Below, piece by piece: positions 1 through 8,197 of a stretch of 44,980 bases of DNA. The position numbers were made by a program, and so were the translations under genes. Below the pieces are notes generated by a model. That model had not been told where the DNA came from and did no database searches. It saw only the letters and a list, made by a program, of their open reading frames with translations. This DNA is from Selenomonas sp. (GTDB lineage Bacteria; Bacillota; Negativicutes; Selenomonadales; Selenomonadaceae): assembly GCA_017635515.1 (NCBI GenBank), contig JAGBLH010000312.1:1-44980 (forward strand), given 5' to 3'. The number at the start of each line of letters is the position of its first letter. The first letter of the stretch is position 1.

Positions 1-7
1 AATATTG

Positions 8-173
8 GTCGTCCCCTGTGTAGGGGGCGTGGATTGAAATTATGGGCAAGGGTCAAATCGCAGCGTAAGCCACGCGTCGCCCCCTGTGTAGGGGGCGTGG
101 ATTGAAATATCCGTGTTGTAGCCTGAATCCATGCAGGCAAGTCGCCCCCTGTGTAGGGGGCGTGGATTGAAAT
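8..173 (+). CRISPR. CRISPR array, leader-distal end, three repeats
   Basis: Three 33-base repeats lie at 8-40, 76-108 and 141-173, separated by spacers of 35 and 32 bases. Each repeat has a GCCCCC/GGGGGC stem around a TGTGTA loop and ends in GATTGAAAT, like the repeats of type I-C systems, which end in GATTGAAAC. That orientation means transcription runs on the plus strand, so the leader and cas genes would lie to the left, outside the window. The first visible repeat has T instead of C at position 12, which keeps a G-T pair in the stem. No fourth repeat follows, so 141-173 looks like the terminal repeat. No cas gene is visible in the window. Confidence 0.93.
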
Positions 174-264
174 TCCAATCAGCCCCGCATATATCGTGAG
201 AAATGGCATCATCACAGAGATTCGCATACACCTTTCTGATTAAAGAGGATGGAGGTAGATACGC

Positions 265-1173
265 GTGGATAGAGTATTGGTTGTCGGCAGTTTGAATATG
301 GATTTTGCGGTTTACATGGACAGACGGCCGCAGGCCGGGGAGACTGTCATGGCGCGGAGCATGAAGCTGGTGCCGGGGGGCAAGGGTGCAAATCAGGCGT
401 ATGCCCTGGGGAAGCTTGGGGCAAAGACTGCTATGATTGGAGCTGTGGGAAGCGATGCCTTTGGCAAGCAGCTTCTGGAGAATCTGGAAAGTGTTGCCGT
501 GAATACGGCGGGAGTCCGAAAAATCCTCGGGGCAGAAACCGGCAAGGCTTTCATAGAAATCGAAAGCAGCGGCCAGAATAGCATCAGTGTGATTGCCGGA
601 GCCAATGCTGCTGTGGATGAAGCGCTGGTGCGGGAAAGGGAGGAGCTGATTGCCCAGGCTGATGCTGTGGTCATGCAGCTGGAAATACCTGTTCCTTCCG
701 TGGCGGCTGCGGCCAAGCTGGCAAAAAAGCATGGCAAGACTGTGGTATTGGATCCGGCTCCGGCAAGGTCTGACCTGCCTGATGAGCTATGGTCAATGGT
801 TGACATAACCAAGCCTAATGAGACAGAGCTGGCGGTGCTCACGGGGCTGCCGACCGGCACAGAGGAAGAAATAGTGGCAGCCGCTAAATCCTTGCTGACC
901 AAGGGCGTGAAAAATGTGCTGGTGACTCTGGGAGGCGAGGGCACTTTGTGGGTGACGGCAGACAAAGTGGAAAAAATTGCTGCTTACGAGGTCGAAACCG
1001 TCGATACAACCGCTGCGGGCGACTGTTTCCTGGCTGCTTTTGTGAGCCGCTTTACCGGCCACAATTTTGTCGAAGCCATGGATTTTGGAGCCAGAGCAGC
1101 TGCCATTGCTGTAACCAGGCAGGGGGCGCAGACTTCGATTCCTACGTCAGCAGAGGTTGAGAGATTCAGCTGA
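265..1173 (+). CDS. rbsK: Ribokinase (PfkB family)
   Basis: Phosphorylates D-ribose at O5 with ATP in the cytoplasm, feeding the pentose phosphate pathway. The 302-residue protein has the usual ribokinase length. It begins with the family's GSLNMD segment, carries the substrate-binding GGKGANQA motif near residue 40, and has the C-terminal DTTAAGDCF motif containing the catalytic Asp (most family members have DTF rather than DCF). The start is a GTG nine bases after GGAGG at 251-255. No rbs transporter genes are adjacent; it stands alone between the CRISPR array and the B12 operon, so the sugar source is unclear. Other PfkB sugar kinases are possible, but the motif set fits ribokinase best. 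Confidence 0.88.
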   Translation: MDRVLVVGSLNMDFAVYMDRRPQAGETVMARSMKLVPGGKGANQAYALGKLGAKTAMIGAVGSDAFGKQLLENLESVAVNTAGVRKILGAETGKAFIEIESSGQNSISVIAGANAAVDEALVREREELIAQADAVVMQLEIPVPSVAAAAKLAKKHGKTVVLDPAPARSDLPDELWSMVDITKPNETELAVLTGLPTGTEEEIVAAAKSLLTKGVKNVLVTLGGEGTLWVTADKVEKIAAYEVETVDTTAAGDCFLAAFVSRFTGHNFVEAMDFGARAAAIAVTRQGAQTSIPTSAEVERFS

Positions 1174-1217
1174 TTGAATCCGAAGTCAAGGGCGCCTGAA
1201 GTATGTGCAGGCTGTTC

Positions 1218-1246
1218 TTGACAATGATTTTATATAATGATATGAT
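1218..1246 (+). promoter_or_regulatory. Sigma-A type promoter of the B12 uptake operon
   Basis: TTGACA (1218-1223) and TATGAT (1241-1246) are separated by 17 bases. Transcription would begin near 1253, immediately before the cobalamin riboswitch. A TATAAT at 1233-1238 is too close to this -35 box to be its partner. Confidence 0.75.
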
Positions 1247-1274
1247 AATTCCAACTTTTAGTGAAAATAGAATA

Positions 1275-1450
1275 TGGAAGGGTCAGGTGTCGTAAGACTT
1301 AATAAGGAAGTCCGGTGAGAGGTGTATCCTCAAGGCCGGTGCGGTCCCGCCACTGTATCAGGGAGCAATCCTGCTATATGCCACTGGGAAATGTCCTGGG
1401 AAGGCGCAGGAAAGCTGAGATCTGGAGCCAGGAGAATTGCCTGACCAACA
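1275..1450 (+). promoter_or_regulatory. Cobalamin riboswitch (AdoCbl aptamer)
   Basis: The conserved core GCGGTCCCGCCACTGT is at 1341-1356 and the B12 box AGCCAGGAGAATTGCCTG at 1426-1443, both hallmarks of the cobalamin riboswitch. It sits between a promoter and btuCDF, so it would shut off B12 import when cobalamin is plentiful. Past the aptamer, CGCATTTCA (1521-1529) pairs with TGAAATGCG (1538-1546), and a terminator hairpin follows at 1566-1606, which suggests transcription attenuation as the output. Edges are approximate. Confidence 0.92.
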
Positions 1451-1565
1451 ATCGCCGTAAGAAGCTGTGAAACAGCTTTCAGGAACCTGCGAGTGATGGG
1501 GATGGGGATTCTGTGCAGAGCGCATTTCACGATTGAATGAAATGCGGATGCATTCGTTTGGAAAG

Positions 1566-1606
1566 AACAGGTCTGTCCCAGCTCTTGGGGTGGAGCCTGT
1601 TTTTTT
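1566..1606 (+). terminator. Riboswitch-linked intrinsic terminator
   Basis: ACAGG (1567-1571) pairs with CCTGT (1596-1600), continuing after a one-base bulge through a GC-rich stem, followed by seven T residues at 1600-1606. It lies between the cobalamin aptamer and the first coding sequence, the expected place for an expression-platform terminator. Confidence 0.8.
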
Positions 1607-1628
1607 ATGTCAAGAGGGGGTAGCGCTT

Positions 1629-1724
1629 ATGAATTTTTCTGCTTCTGACCATATGATATGCCTGACCTTTGCTGCCAAAGATGGCAAGGTGGCATACATC
1701 AAGGCCGGGGCGGTGGCAAGGTGA
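1629..1724 (+). CDS. 31-residue ORF ahead of btuC, translationally coupled
   Basis: An ATG at 1629 follows a good ribosome site (AGAGGGGG, 1613-1620) just after the riboswitch terminator, and its TGA overlaps the btuC ATG as TGATG. The product has no obvious signal or membrane segment and I do not recognise it; its middle reads LTFAAKDGKVAYIKAGAV. btuC lacks a strong ribosome site of its own, so one role may be to deliver ribosomes to btuC. It could also be the residue of a longer gene. Whether the peptide itself has a function cannot be told. Confidence 0.5.
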   Translation: MNFSASDHMICLTFAAKDGKVAYIKAGAVAR

Positions 1725-2731
1725 TGGGGAAGTTGGTTTGGCGGGGAGCACTGCTGGCGCTGTTCCTGGCAGTAAGCATGGGGCTGGCTGTGGGCATGGG
1801 CTCAGTATCAATTCCACCAGATACGATTATGCGGGAGATAGGTGCCTTCGCGCTGGGTGAGCCGATGGATGCTTCCGCATCTATGATTGTTTTCGACATA
1901 CGCGCTCCCCGCATTATATTTGCGGCTATTGGCGGTGCCTTGCTGGCTTTGACAGGGCTTTTGATGCAGACGGTATCGCAGAACTATCTGGCAGACCCAT
2001 ACATATTAGGAGTGTCCTCCGGTGCCAGCACAGGTGCGGTGCTTTGCCTGGTCACAGGCGCAGCGCAGATGTTTGCGCCTTATGGTGTATATGTGGGCGC
2101 ATTCATGGGGGCAGCAGTTGCCACGGCCATCGTGGTCAGGCTGGCAGGGAGCAGCGGCAGCCCGGTGAAGCTGGTGCTGATGGGCATGGGCATATCAGCG
2201 CTGTTTTCGGCTTTTACGATGCTGGCTATTTATGGTGCGAAGGATGAGGCACAGGTCAGAAGTGCCATGTTCTGGCTGATGGGGAGCCTGACAGGAATCC
2301 AGTGGAGCATGGTGCCTGTGGGGGGAGCGATGCTTTTCCTGACCATGCTGTTCATCTGGCTGATGCGTCATGAGCTGGATTTGATTCTACTGGGGCGCAA
2401 CGAGGCCAGGCATCTGGGAATGCCCGTCCAGCGCGTGCAGCAGATGATAGTGCTGATTTCCTCTTTGGCAGTGGCTGTGGTGGTGGCGCTTTCCGGGATC
2501 ATCGGTTTTGTGGGGCTAGTGGTGCCGCATATTGCCAGGTCATTGGGAGACTCCCGTCATGCAGTCATGCTTTGGTTTACTGCTCTGGTGGGGGCGTTGG
2601 TGATGGTCTGGGCAGATGCGGCAGCTCGAACCTTGTTCCGTCCGGAGGAATTGCCCATTGGCATTCTGACAGCTTCTTTGGGAGCGCCGGTGTTTATGTG
2701 GATCATCAGCAGGAAGTACAAGGATTATTGA
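1724..2731 (+). CDS. btuC: Cobalamin ABC transporter permease (FecCD/BtuC family)
   Basis: Inner-membrane channel subunit of a B12 importer. The 335-residue protein consists of about ten hydrophobic segments, begins with a hydrophobic helix, and carries the family's RAPRIIFAAIGGALLA region near residue 60 and the GLVVPHIAR segment near residue 260 that contacts the ATPase. The ATG at 1724 is chosen because it overlaps the stop of the upstream small ORF and restores the normal N-terminus. A GTG at 1721 is an alternative. FecCD permeases also carry iron-siderophore or heme; the upstream cobalamin riboswitch is what points to B12. btuD starts one base after its stop. Confidence 0.9.
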   Translation: MGKLVWRGALLALFLAVSMGLAVGMGSVSIPPDTIMREIGAFALGEPMDASASMIVFDIRAPRIIFAAIGGALLALTGLLMQTVSQNYLADPYILGVSSGASTGAVLCLVTGAAQMFAPYGVYVGAFMGAAVATAIVVRLAGSSGSPVKLVLMGMGISALFSAFTMLAIYGAKDEAQVRSAMFWLMGSLTGIQWSMVPVGGAMLFLTMLFIWLMRHELDLILLGRNEARHLGMPVQRVQQMIVLISSLAVAVVVALSGIIGFVGLVVPHIARSLGDSRHAVMLWFTALVGALVMVWADAAARTLFRPEELPIGILTASLGAPVFMWIISRKYKDY

Positions 2732-2732
2732 T

Positions 2733-3476
2733 ATGCTAACGGTAAAGAATCTTACATACGGCATAGAGGGACGGGAAATATTGGCCCAGGTGCAGACGCA
2801 TTTTCGTAAAGGGCGCATGACTGCTATAGTAGGGCCTAATGGCAGCGGCAAGAGCACTCTGCTGTCCTTCCTGAGCCGGGACAAGCCTAGCAGGGGGAAT
2901 GTATTCCTTGAGGGGCGGGATGTTGCCGACATTGAGGCCGGGGAGTATGCTCGCCTGGTGGCGGTACTTCCACAGCAACGAGAGACCATAGCGGATTTTT
3001 TTGTCAAAGATGTGGTGGTGATGGGGCGGTTCCCCTACAAGGAGGGCTTCCGTGACTATACGGAGGAAGACCGGCGCATTGCTGCCGAAGCCATGGAGCA
3101 GGCAGGGGTCAGTTCCATGGCAGACCGCCGCATCAGCCATATGTCAGGTGGAGAGATTCAAAGGGTGATGATTGCCAAGACTTTGGCGCAGCGTTCAGAG
3201 CTGGTTTTGCTGGATGAACCTACCAACCATCTGGATGTGAAGTACAAGCTGGCTCTGATGAAGACCCTTCAGGACTACAGGGGGACGGTGGTCATGGTTC
3301 TCCATGACTTGTCCCTGGCAGTGGCGTACTGCGATGATGTCATCGTGATGAAAAAGGGAAGGATTGCAGAGCAGGGGCCTACAGGCGAAATACTCAGGCC
3401 TGACCTGCTGGAAGAGGTTTTTGGTGTTCCCTTTGTGCGCTATGAGCATGAGGGGCGTGTATATTTGAACTATTGA
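2733..3476 (+). CDS. btuD: Cobalamin ABC transporter ATP-binding protein
   Basis: Cytoplasmic ATPase that powers the BtuC channel. The 247-residue protein has Walker A GPNGSGKST near residue 34, a Q-loop in the LPQQRE segment, the ABC signature MSGGEIQR near residue 137, Walker B LVLLDEP followed by the D-loop NHLD, and the switch histidine in VLHDLSL. Length and motif order match FepC/BtuD-type ATPases. The start is one base after the btuC stop, so the genes are tightly co-transcribed under the cobalamin riboswitch. The family alone does not distinguish B12 from siderophore import. Confidence 0.9.
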   Translation: MLTVKNLTYGIEGREILAQVQTHFRKGRMTAIVGPNGSGKSTLLSFLSRDKPSRGNVFLEGRDVADIEAGEYARLVAVLPQQRETIADFFVKDVVVMGRFPYKEGFRDYTEEDRRIAAEAMEQAGVSSMADRRISHMSGGEIQRVMIAKTLAQRSELVLLDEPTNHLDVKYKLALMKTLQDYRGTVVMVLHDLSLAVAYCDDVIVMKKGRIAEQGPTGEILRPDLLEEVFGVPFVRYEHEGRVYLNY

Positions 3477-3492
3477 GGGAGGAAACGTGGAT

Positions 3493-4497
3493 ATGAAGAC
3501 ATGGCTGAAAAAGAGCATTGTGGCAGGACTTTGCCTTGTGTCTATGGCAGCTTTCACCGGGTGTGGCGGTGAAAAACAAACGGCTACGAATGACAAGCCC
3601 GCCGGGTATCCTGTCTCCTGGACAGAGACTCTGGATGGCCAGGAAGTGAAGCAGAGTGTAGAGAAGGCACCTGCCCATGCCATTTCCATGTCCCAGGCGA
3701 CTACGGAGATGATGCTTGCCTTGGGACTGGAAGACAAGATGGCAGGTACGGCCATGAAGGAAGAGGAGATTTATCCTCCCCTGCAGGCGGCTTATGATAA
3801 GGTGAAAGTCCTTTCGGATAAATGGCCCTCGTATGAGACTTTCATGGCTGAGAACCCGGATTTTGCCACCGGCTGGGAGGTTCCCTTTACCAAGCGGGGC
3901 ATCCCGGCAGAGAGGATTACAGCCAAGAATGTGCCCATATATGTCCCTTCCTCCATGCAGAAGCTTGATGCCAACCTGGATACGGTTTTTGAAGATATGC
4001 AGAAGCTGGGAGAGATTTTCGGTGTCAAGGACAAGGCAGATGCCTGGGTGAAATCCGAGAAGGATAAGCTTGCTTCAGTGCAGGGCAAGATCGAGAAGCT
4101 GCCCAAGAAGAAAATCTTCGTTTACGATGCCAGCGATGGCAAGCCCTTCACCGCTTTCAAGGGCTATACCACCAATATTCTCAAGCTCATTGGTGCCGAG
4201 AATGTGATGGAAAATGCCGGGGTAGACAAGACCTGGGCAGCTGTCAGCTGGGAAAATGTGGTAGCGGCAGACCCTGAGTACATCATTATCGCGGATTACA
4301 GCAGCGGAGTGCGCAATGATGATGATTTCCAGCAGAAGGTAGCAGCCATCAAGGGCAATCCCCAGCTGGCCAATGTGACAGCAGTCAAGGAAAACCACTT
4401 TGTGAAGGTCAAGCTGTCGGAGATTACACCGGGCGTGCGGACGGTTGATGCACTGGTTCGCATAGCAGAGGAGATCCATGGCATTTCTGTCAAGTGA
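3493..4497 (+). CDS. btuF: Cobalamin-binding lipoprotein of the ABC importer
   Basis: Substrate-binding protein delivering ligand to BtuCD. The N-terminus is a lipoprotein signal: basic residues, a hydrophobic stretch and the lipobox FTGC, so it would be anchored to the membrane through that cysteine. The mature part has the two-lobed periplasmic-binding (TroA/BtuF-like) organisation, including an early TTEMMLALGLEDKMAGTA segment. The protein is 334 residues from the ATG at 3493, ten bases after GGGAGG (3477-3482). A GTG at 3487, only four bases from the ribosome site, would add two residues. It is the last gene of the riboswitch operon. Confidence 0.87.
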   Translation: MKTWLKKSIVAGLCLVSMAAFTGCGGEKQTATNDKPAGYPVSWTETLDGQEVKQSVEKAPAHAISMSQATTEMMLALGLEDKMAGTAMKEEEIYPPLQAAYDKVKVLSDKWPSYETFMAENPDFATGWEVPFTKRGIPAERITAKNVPIYVPSSMQKLDANLDTVFEDMQKLGEIFGVKDKADAWVKSEKDKLASVQGKIEKLPKKKIFVYDASDGKPFTAFKGYTTNILKLIGAENVMENAGVDKTWAAVSWENVVAADPEYIIIADYSSGVRNDDDFQQKVAAIKGNPQLANVTAVKENHFVKVKLSEITPGVRTVDALVRIAEEIHGISVK

Positions 4498-4563
4498 TGC
4501 CGTCAACAACATATGTAAAAAGCAGTGGAAATGGCAATAGCTGAGAAAAAATTGAAAAGTATG

Positions 4564-4592
4564 TTGACACAGGTAAAGCACGATGATATACT
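4564..4592 (+). promoter_or_regulatory. Promoter of tRNA-Thr
   Basis: A perfect TTGACA (4564-4569) and TATACT (4587-4592) are separated by 17 bases, about 35 bases before the tRNA. This is one of the strongest promoters in the window. Confidence 0.82.
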
Positions 4593-4628
4593 ATAGGTGC
4601 TGTCGCAGAGAGGCGATGGTATCAGAGC

Positions 4629-4704
4629 GCTGATGTAGCTCAGTCGGCAGAGCGTATCCTTGGTAAGGATAAGGTCACCAGTTCAATCCTGGTCATCAGC
4701 TCCA
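4629..4704 (+). tRNA. tRNA-Thr (anticodon GGT)
   Basis: A 76-base cloverleaf with CCA encoded. The acceptor arms GCTGATG (4629-4635) and CATCAGC (4694-4700) pair perfectly, the D stem is GCTC/GAGC, the anticodon stem TATCC/GGATA encloses the loop TTGGTAA with anticodon GGT, and the T stem is ACCAG/CTGGT. The discriminator base is T. It reads ACC and ACT codons. It has its own promoter and terminator. Confidence 0.96.
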
Positions 4705-4716
4705 TTTGGATTTTAT

Positions 4717-4746
4717 CCCGGAGGGTGTTTGCCTTCCGGGTTTTTT
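4717..4746 (+). terminator. Intrinsic terminator after tRNA-Thr
   Basis: A nine-pair stem, CCCGGAGGG (4717-4725) with CCTTCCGGG (4732-4740), is followed by six T residues at 4741-4746. Confidence 0.9.
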
Positions 4747-4769
4747 CATGAGAAAATATGCTTGTTTTA

Positions 4770-4798
4770 TTGAAAAACGTATTATCTTATGGTAGAAT
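4770..4798 (+). promoter_or_regulatory. Promoter of the ileS T-box transcript
   Basis: TTGAAA (4770-4775) and TAGAAT (4793-4798) are separated by 17 bases and lie shortly before the T-box leader. Confidence 0.72.
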
Positions 4799-4818
4799 AC
4801 CTTTTGTCAATATGTAAA

Positions 4819-5010
4819 TGCGTTGATGAAGACAGTAGGCACGCAGGAACGTCGCAGCGAACCGGGATTGGTGAGAGCCGGGGGCTAGTAGGGCGGGCTG
4901 AACATCACTTCGGAGCAGCAGGCTGAAATCCCAGGACGTAAGCCCCGCCGGTTCTTCCCGTTACGAAGCAGCGTATGATGGTACGTGGCAAATAGGTGGT
5001 ATAAGTGTAG
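4819..5010 (+). promoter_or_regulatory. T-box leader sensing uncharged tRNA-Ile
   Basis: The leader shows the usual T-box parts in order: GATGAAGACAGTA at the start of stem I, the distal-loop segment GATTGGTGAGAGCC (4866-4879), a specifier-loop segment GAACATCAC with ATC, an isoleucine codon, at 4904-4906, and the T-box sequence AGGTGGTATAAG (4994-5005). TGGT at 4997-5000 can pair with the ACCA end of uncharged tRNA. A terminator follows at 5014. Binding of uncharged tRNA-Ile would favour the antiterminator and let ileS be transcribed. Confidence 0.88.
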
Positions 5011-5013
5011 GTA

Positions 5014-5054
5014 AAGCCTGCATCCTGTTTGGGATGCAGGCTTATATATTTTTT
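5014..5054 (+). terminator. T-box-controlled terminator
   Basis: A perfect 12-pair stem, AAGCCTGCATCC (5014-5025) with GGATGCAGGCTT (5032-5043), is followed by an AT-rich tract ending in six T residues. It abuts the ileS ribosome site at 5055-5060. An in-frame ATG at 5029 lies in its loop and is not a plausible start. Confidence 0.9.
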
Positions 5055-5067
5055 AGGGGGAATTCAT

Positions 5068-8000
5068 TTGTATAGCAAAGTTGACACCAACCTTGACTTC
5101 GTCACCCGTGAGAAGGAAGTAGAAGAATTCTGGAAAAAAGAGGGCATTGCCCAGAAGGCCATTGATCAGCGTGAGGGCTGCGATACCTTCACTTTCTACG
5201 ATGGTCCGCCTACGGCTAACGGCAAACCCCATATCGGCCATGTGCTGACCCGTGTCATCAAGGATATGCTGCCCCGCTACCAGTCCATGAAGGGCAAGAA
5301 AGTCCTGCGCAAGGCCGGCTGGGATACCCACGGCCTGCCGGTGGAGCTGGAAGTCGAGAAGCTGGTGGGTATCAACGGCAAGGAGCAGATCGAGGAATAC
5401 GGTATCGAACCCTTCATCAAGAAGTGCCGCGAGTCCGTCTGGAAGTACAAGGGCATGTGGGAGGAGTTCTCCGATGTGGTAGGCTTCTGGGCCGACATGG
5501 ACCATCCCTACATCACCTATGAGAATGACTTCATCGAGTCCGAGTGGTGGGCCCTGAAGGAAATCTGGAACAAGGGCCTCCTGTACAAGGGGCACAAGGT
5601 CGTGCCTTACTGCCCCCGCTGCGGCACTCCCCTGTCCTCCCATGAGGTAGCCCAGGGCTACAAGGACGTGAAAGAGCGTTCCGCCATGGTGAAATTCAAG
5701 GTCAAGGACGAGGACGCTTACTTCCTGGCCTGGACCACCACTCCCTGGACCCTGCCTTCCAACCTGGGCCTCTGCGTGAATCCCGAGGTTGATTATGTGA
5801 AAATCAAGGTGGACGGCACTGTCTACTACCTGGCCGAAGCCCTGGTGGACACCGTCTTCGAAGGCGTGGAAGGGGAGCGCGAAGTTCTCGCCACCTGCAA
5901 GGGCAAAGACCTTGAGTACAAGGAATACGAGCCTCTGTATGACTACGCTGTGGACAAGTTGAAGAAAAAGGCTTTCTATGTGGTCTGCGATGACTATGTC
6001 ACCACCTCCGACGGTACCGGCATCGTCCACATCGCCCCGGCTTTCGGTGAGGACGATAACCGGGTCTGCCGCAAGTACGATATGCCCTTTGTGCAGTTCG
6101 TGGACAACAAGGGCGAGATGACGGCAGACACCGACTGGCCCGGCGTCTTCGTCAAGGATGCTGACCCCCTGATCCTTGAGGATCTGAAAAAGAGCGGCAA
6201 ACTCTTCAAGGCCCCCAAGTTCGAGCACAGCTATCCTCATTGCTGGCGCTGCGATACCCCCCTCATCTACTATGCCCGTGAGACCTGGTTCATCAAGATG
6301 ACGGACGTGAAGGACAAGCTCATCGCCAACAACAAGACCGTCAACTGGATTCCGAAATCCATTGGCGAGGGCCGCTTCGGCGACTGGCTGGAGCATGTGC
6401 AGGATTGGGGCCTCTCCCGCAATCGTTACTGGGGCACGCCGCTGCCTGTCTGGGAGTGCGAGTGCGGCCATCAGCACGCCATTGGCTCTATTGCCGAGCT
6501 GAAGGAAATGAGCGACAACTGCCCCGAGGAAATCGAGCTGCATCGTCCTTACATCGACAAGGTTACCATTAAATGCCCTGAATGCGGCAAGGAAATGCAT
6601 CGTGTGCCCGAGGTCATCGACTGCTGGTTTGACTCCGGTGCTATGCCCTTTGCCCAGTGGCACTATCCGTTTGAGAACAAAGACATCTTCGAGAAGCACT
6701 TCCCGGCAGATTTCATCTCTGAGGCGGTGGACCAGACCCGCGGCTGGTTCTACTCCCTAATTGCCATTTCCACCCTGCTCTTTGACAAGGCTCCTTACAA
6801 GAATGTCATCGTGCTGGGCCATGTGCAGGATGAGAACGGTCAGAAGATGTCCAAGTCCAAGGGCAATGCCGTTGACCCCATGGACGCCCTCAGAAGGCAC
6901 GGCGCTGACGCCATCCGCTGGTACTTCTATGAGAACAGCGCTCCCTGGCTGCCTAACCGCTTTCATGATGGGGCGGTGCAGGAAGGCCAGAGGAAATTCA
7001 TGGGCACTCTGTGGAACACCTACGCCTTCTTCGTGTTGTACGCCAATATCGACGAGTTCGATGCCACCAAGTACAGCCTGGAGTACGACAAGCTCAGCGT
7101 CATGGACAAGTGGTGCCTGTCCCGCTTGAACACCATGGTGAAGGAAGTGGACAGTTGCCTCACGAACTATCGCGTGACGGAGGCCGCCAAGGCCCTGCAG
7201 TCCTTTGTGGATGAGCTTTCCAACTGGTATGTGCGCCGCAGCCGCAGCCGCTTCTGGGCCAAAGGCATGGAGCAGGACAAGATCAATGCCTACATGACCC
7301 TCTACACGGCGCTGGTGACCACTGCCAAGGCTGCTGCTCCCATGATTCCCTTCATGACTGAGAGCATCTACCGCAATCTGGTCTGCAGCATCGACAAGGC
7401 TGCCCCCGTGTCCGTGCATCTGGCAGATTATCCCGTGGCTGATGAGGCCCTCATCGACACCGAGCTGGAGAAGAACATGGAACTGGTGCTCTCCATCGTG
7501 GTGCTGGGCCGCGCTGCCCGCAACGAGGCCAATATCAAGAACCGCCAGCCCATCGGCCATATGTATGTGAAGGCCGAGGGCACCTTGGATGATTTCTTCA
7601 AGGAAATCGTGGAGGACGAGCTGAATGTGAAGGAAGTGGTCTTCAAGGAAGATATGGAAGACTTCACTGTCTACACCTTCAAGCCCAACTTCCGCGCTCT
7701 TGGCCCCAAGGTGGGCAAGAACATGGGGGCCGTGAAGAGCGCTCTCGCTGCCATGAACGGCCGTAAGGCCAAGGAAGCCATGGACAAAGAGGGCAGCCTC
7801 AAGGTCACCCTGGCCGATGGCACCGAGTATGCTCTCACCTCTGAAGAAGTGGAGATTGCCATGAGCCAGGCCGAAGGCTACAACTGCCAGAGCTATGGCG
7901 AAGTGGCCATTGCCCTGGAAACCACCCTCAGTGAAGAGCTGCTGGAGGAAGGCTTCCTGCGCGAGATCATCAGCAAGGTGCAGACCATGCGCAAGGAGAA

Positions 8001-8196
8001 CGGCTATGAGGTCACCGACCACATCAAGGTGGGCCTCTCCAAGAGTGACAAGCTCATGGCCATCGTGAAGAAAGCCGAGAACGAAGCCCTGCTGCGCTCA
8101 GTGACCCTGGCTGATGAAGTGTCCTATGGCACGGACGTGGCCCATGTCAAGGAGTGGAACATCAACGGCGAGAATGTCACCCTCTCGGTGGAATGA
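5068..8196 (+). CDS. ileS: Isoleucyl-tRNA synthetase, IleRS2-like
   Basis: Charges tRNA-Ile with isoleucine in the cytoplasm. The 1042-residue protein has the class I signature PHIGH near residue 55, the GWDTHGLPVE segment, an editing (CP1) domain, several Cys pairs (CPRCG, CWRC, CPECG), DQTRGWFYS and KMSKSKGN near residue 595, then the anticodon-binding domain and a long C-terminal extension. The DQTRGWFY form and the C-terminal extension fit the eukaryote-like type 2 enzymes, in contrast to DQHRGWF of type 1. The start is TTG at 5068, seven bases after AGGGGG. A T-box leader controls it, and a CsoR-type gene begins one base after its stop. Confidence 0.93.
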   Translation: MYSKVDTNLDFVTREKEVEEFWKKEGIAQKAIDQREGCDTFTFYDGPPTANGKPHIGHVLTRVIKDMLPRYQSMKGKKVLRKAGWDTHGLPVELEVEKLVGINGKEQIEEYGIEPFIKKCRESVWKYKGMWEEFSDVVGFWADMDHPYITYENDFIESEWWALKEIWNKGLLYKGHKVVPYCPRCGTPLSSHEVAQGYKDVKERSAMVKFKVKDEDAYFLAWTTTPWTLPSNLGLCVNPEVDYVKIKVDGTVYYLAEALVDTVFEGVEGEREVLATCKGKDLEYKEYEPLYDYAVDKLKKKAFYVVCDDYVTTSDGTGIVHIAPAFGEDDNRVCRKYDMPFVQFVDNKGEMTADTDWPGVFVKDADPLILEDLKKSGKLFKAPKFEHSYPHCWRCDTPLIYYARETWFIKMTDVKDKLIANNKTVNWIPKSIGEGRFGDWLEHVQDWGLSRNRYWGTPLPVWECECGHQHAIGSIAELKEMSDNCPEEIELHRPYIDKVTIKCPECGKEMHRVPEVIDCWFDSGAMPFAQWHYPFENKDIFEKHFPADFISEAVDQTRGWFYSLIAISTLLFDKAPYKNVIVLGHVQDENGQKMSKSKGNAVDPMDALRRHGADAIRWYFYENSAPWLPNRFHDGAVQEGQRKFMGTLWNTYAFFVLYANIDEFDATKYSLEYDKLSVMDKWCLSRLNTMVKEVDSCLTNYRVTEAAKALQSFVDELSNWYVRRSRSRFWAKGMEQDKINAYMTLYTALVTTAKAAAPMIPFMTESIYRNLVCSIDKAAPVSVHLADYPVADEALIDTELEKNMELVLSIVVLGRAARNEANIKNRQPIGHMYVKAEGTLDDFFKEIVEDELNVKEVVFKEDMEDFTVYTFKPNFRALGPKVGKNMGAVKSALAAMNGRKAKEAMDKEGSLKVTLADGTEYALTSEEVEIAMSQAEGYNCQSYGEVAIALETTLSEELLEEGFLREIISKVQTMRKENGYEVTDHIKVGLSKSDKLMAIVKKAENEALLRSVTLADEVSYGTDVAHVKEWNINGENVTLSVE

Positions 8197-8197
8197 T

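Noticed and set aside
174-264. A further spacer and degenerate repeat after the last CRISPR repeat
   Set aside because: No sequence resembling the repeat is found before the ribokinase ribosome site, so the array seems to end at 173.
5029-5067. N-terminal extension of ileS from ATG 5029
   Set aside because: The codons lie in the terminator loop and stem; TTG 5068 with AGGGGG seven bases upstream gives the normal N-terminus.
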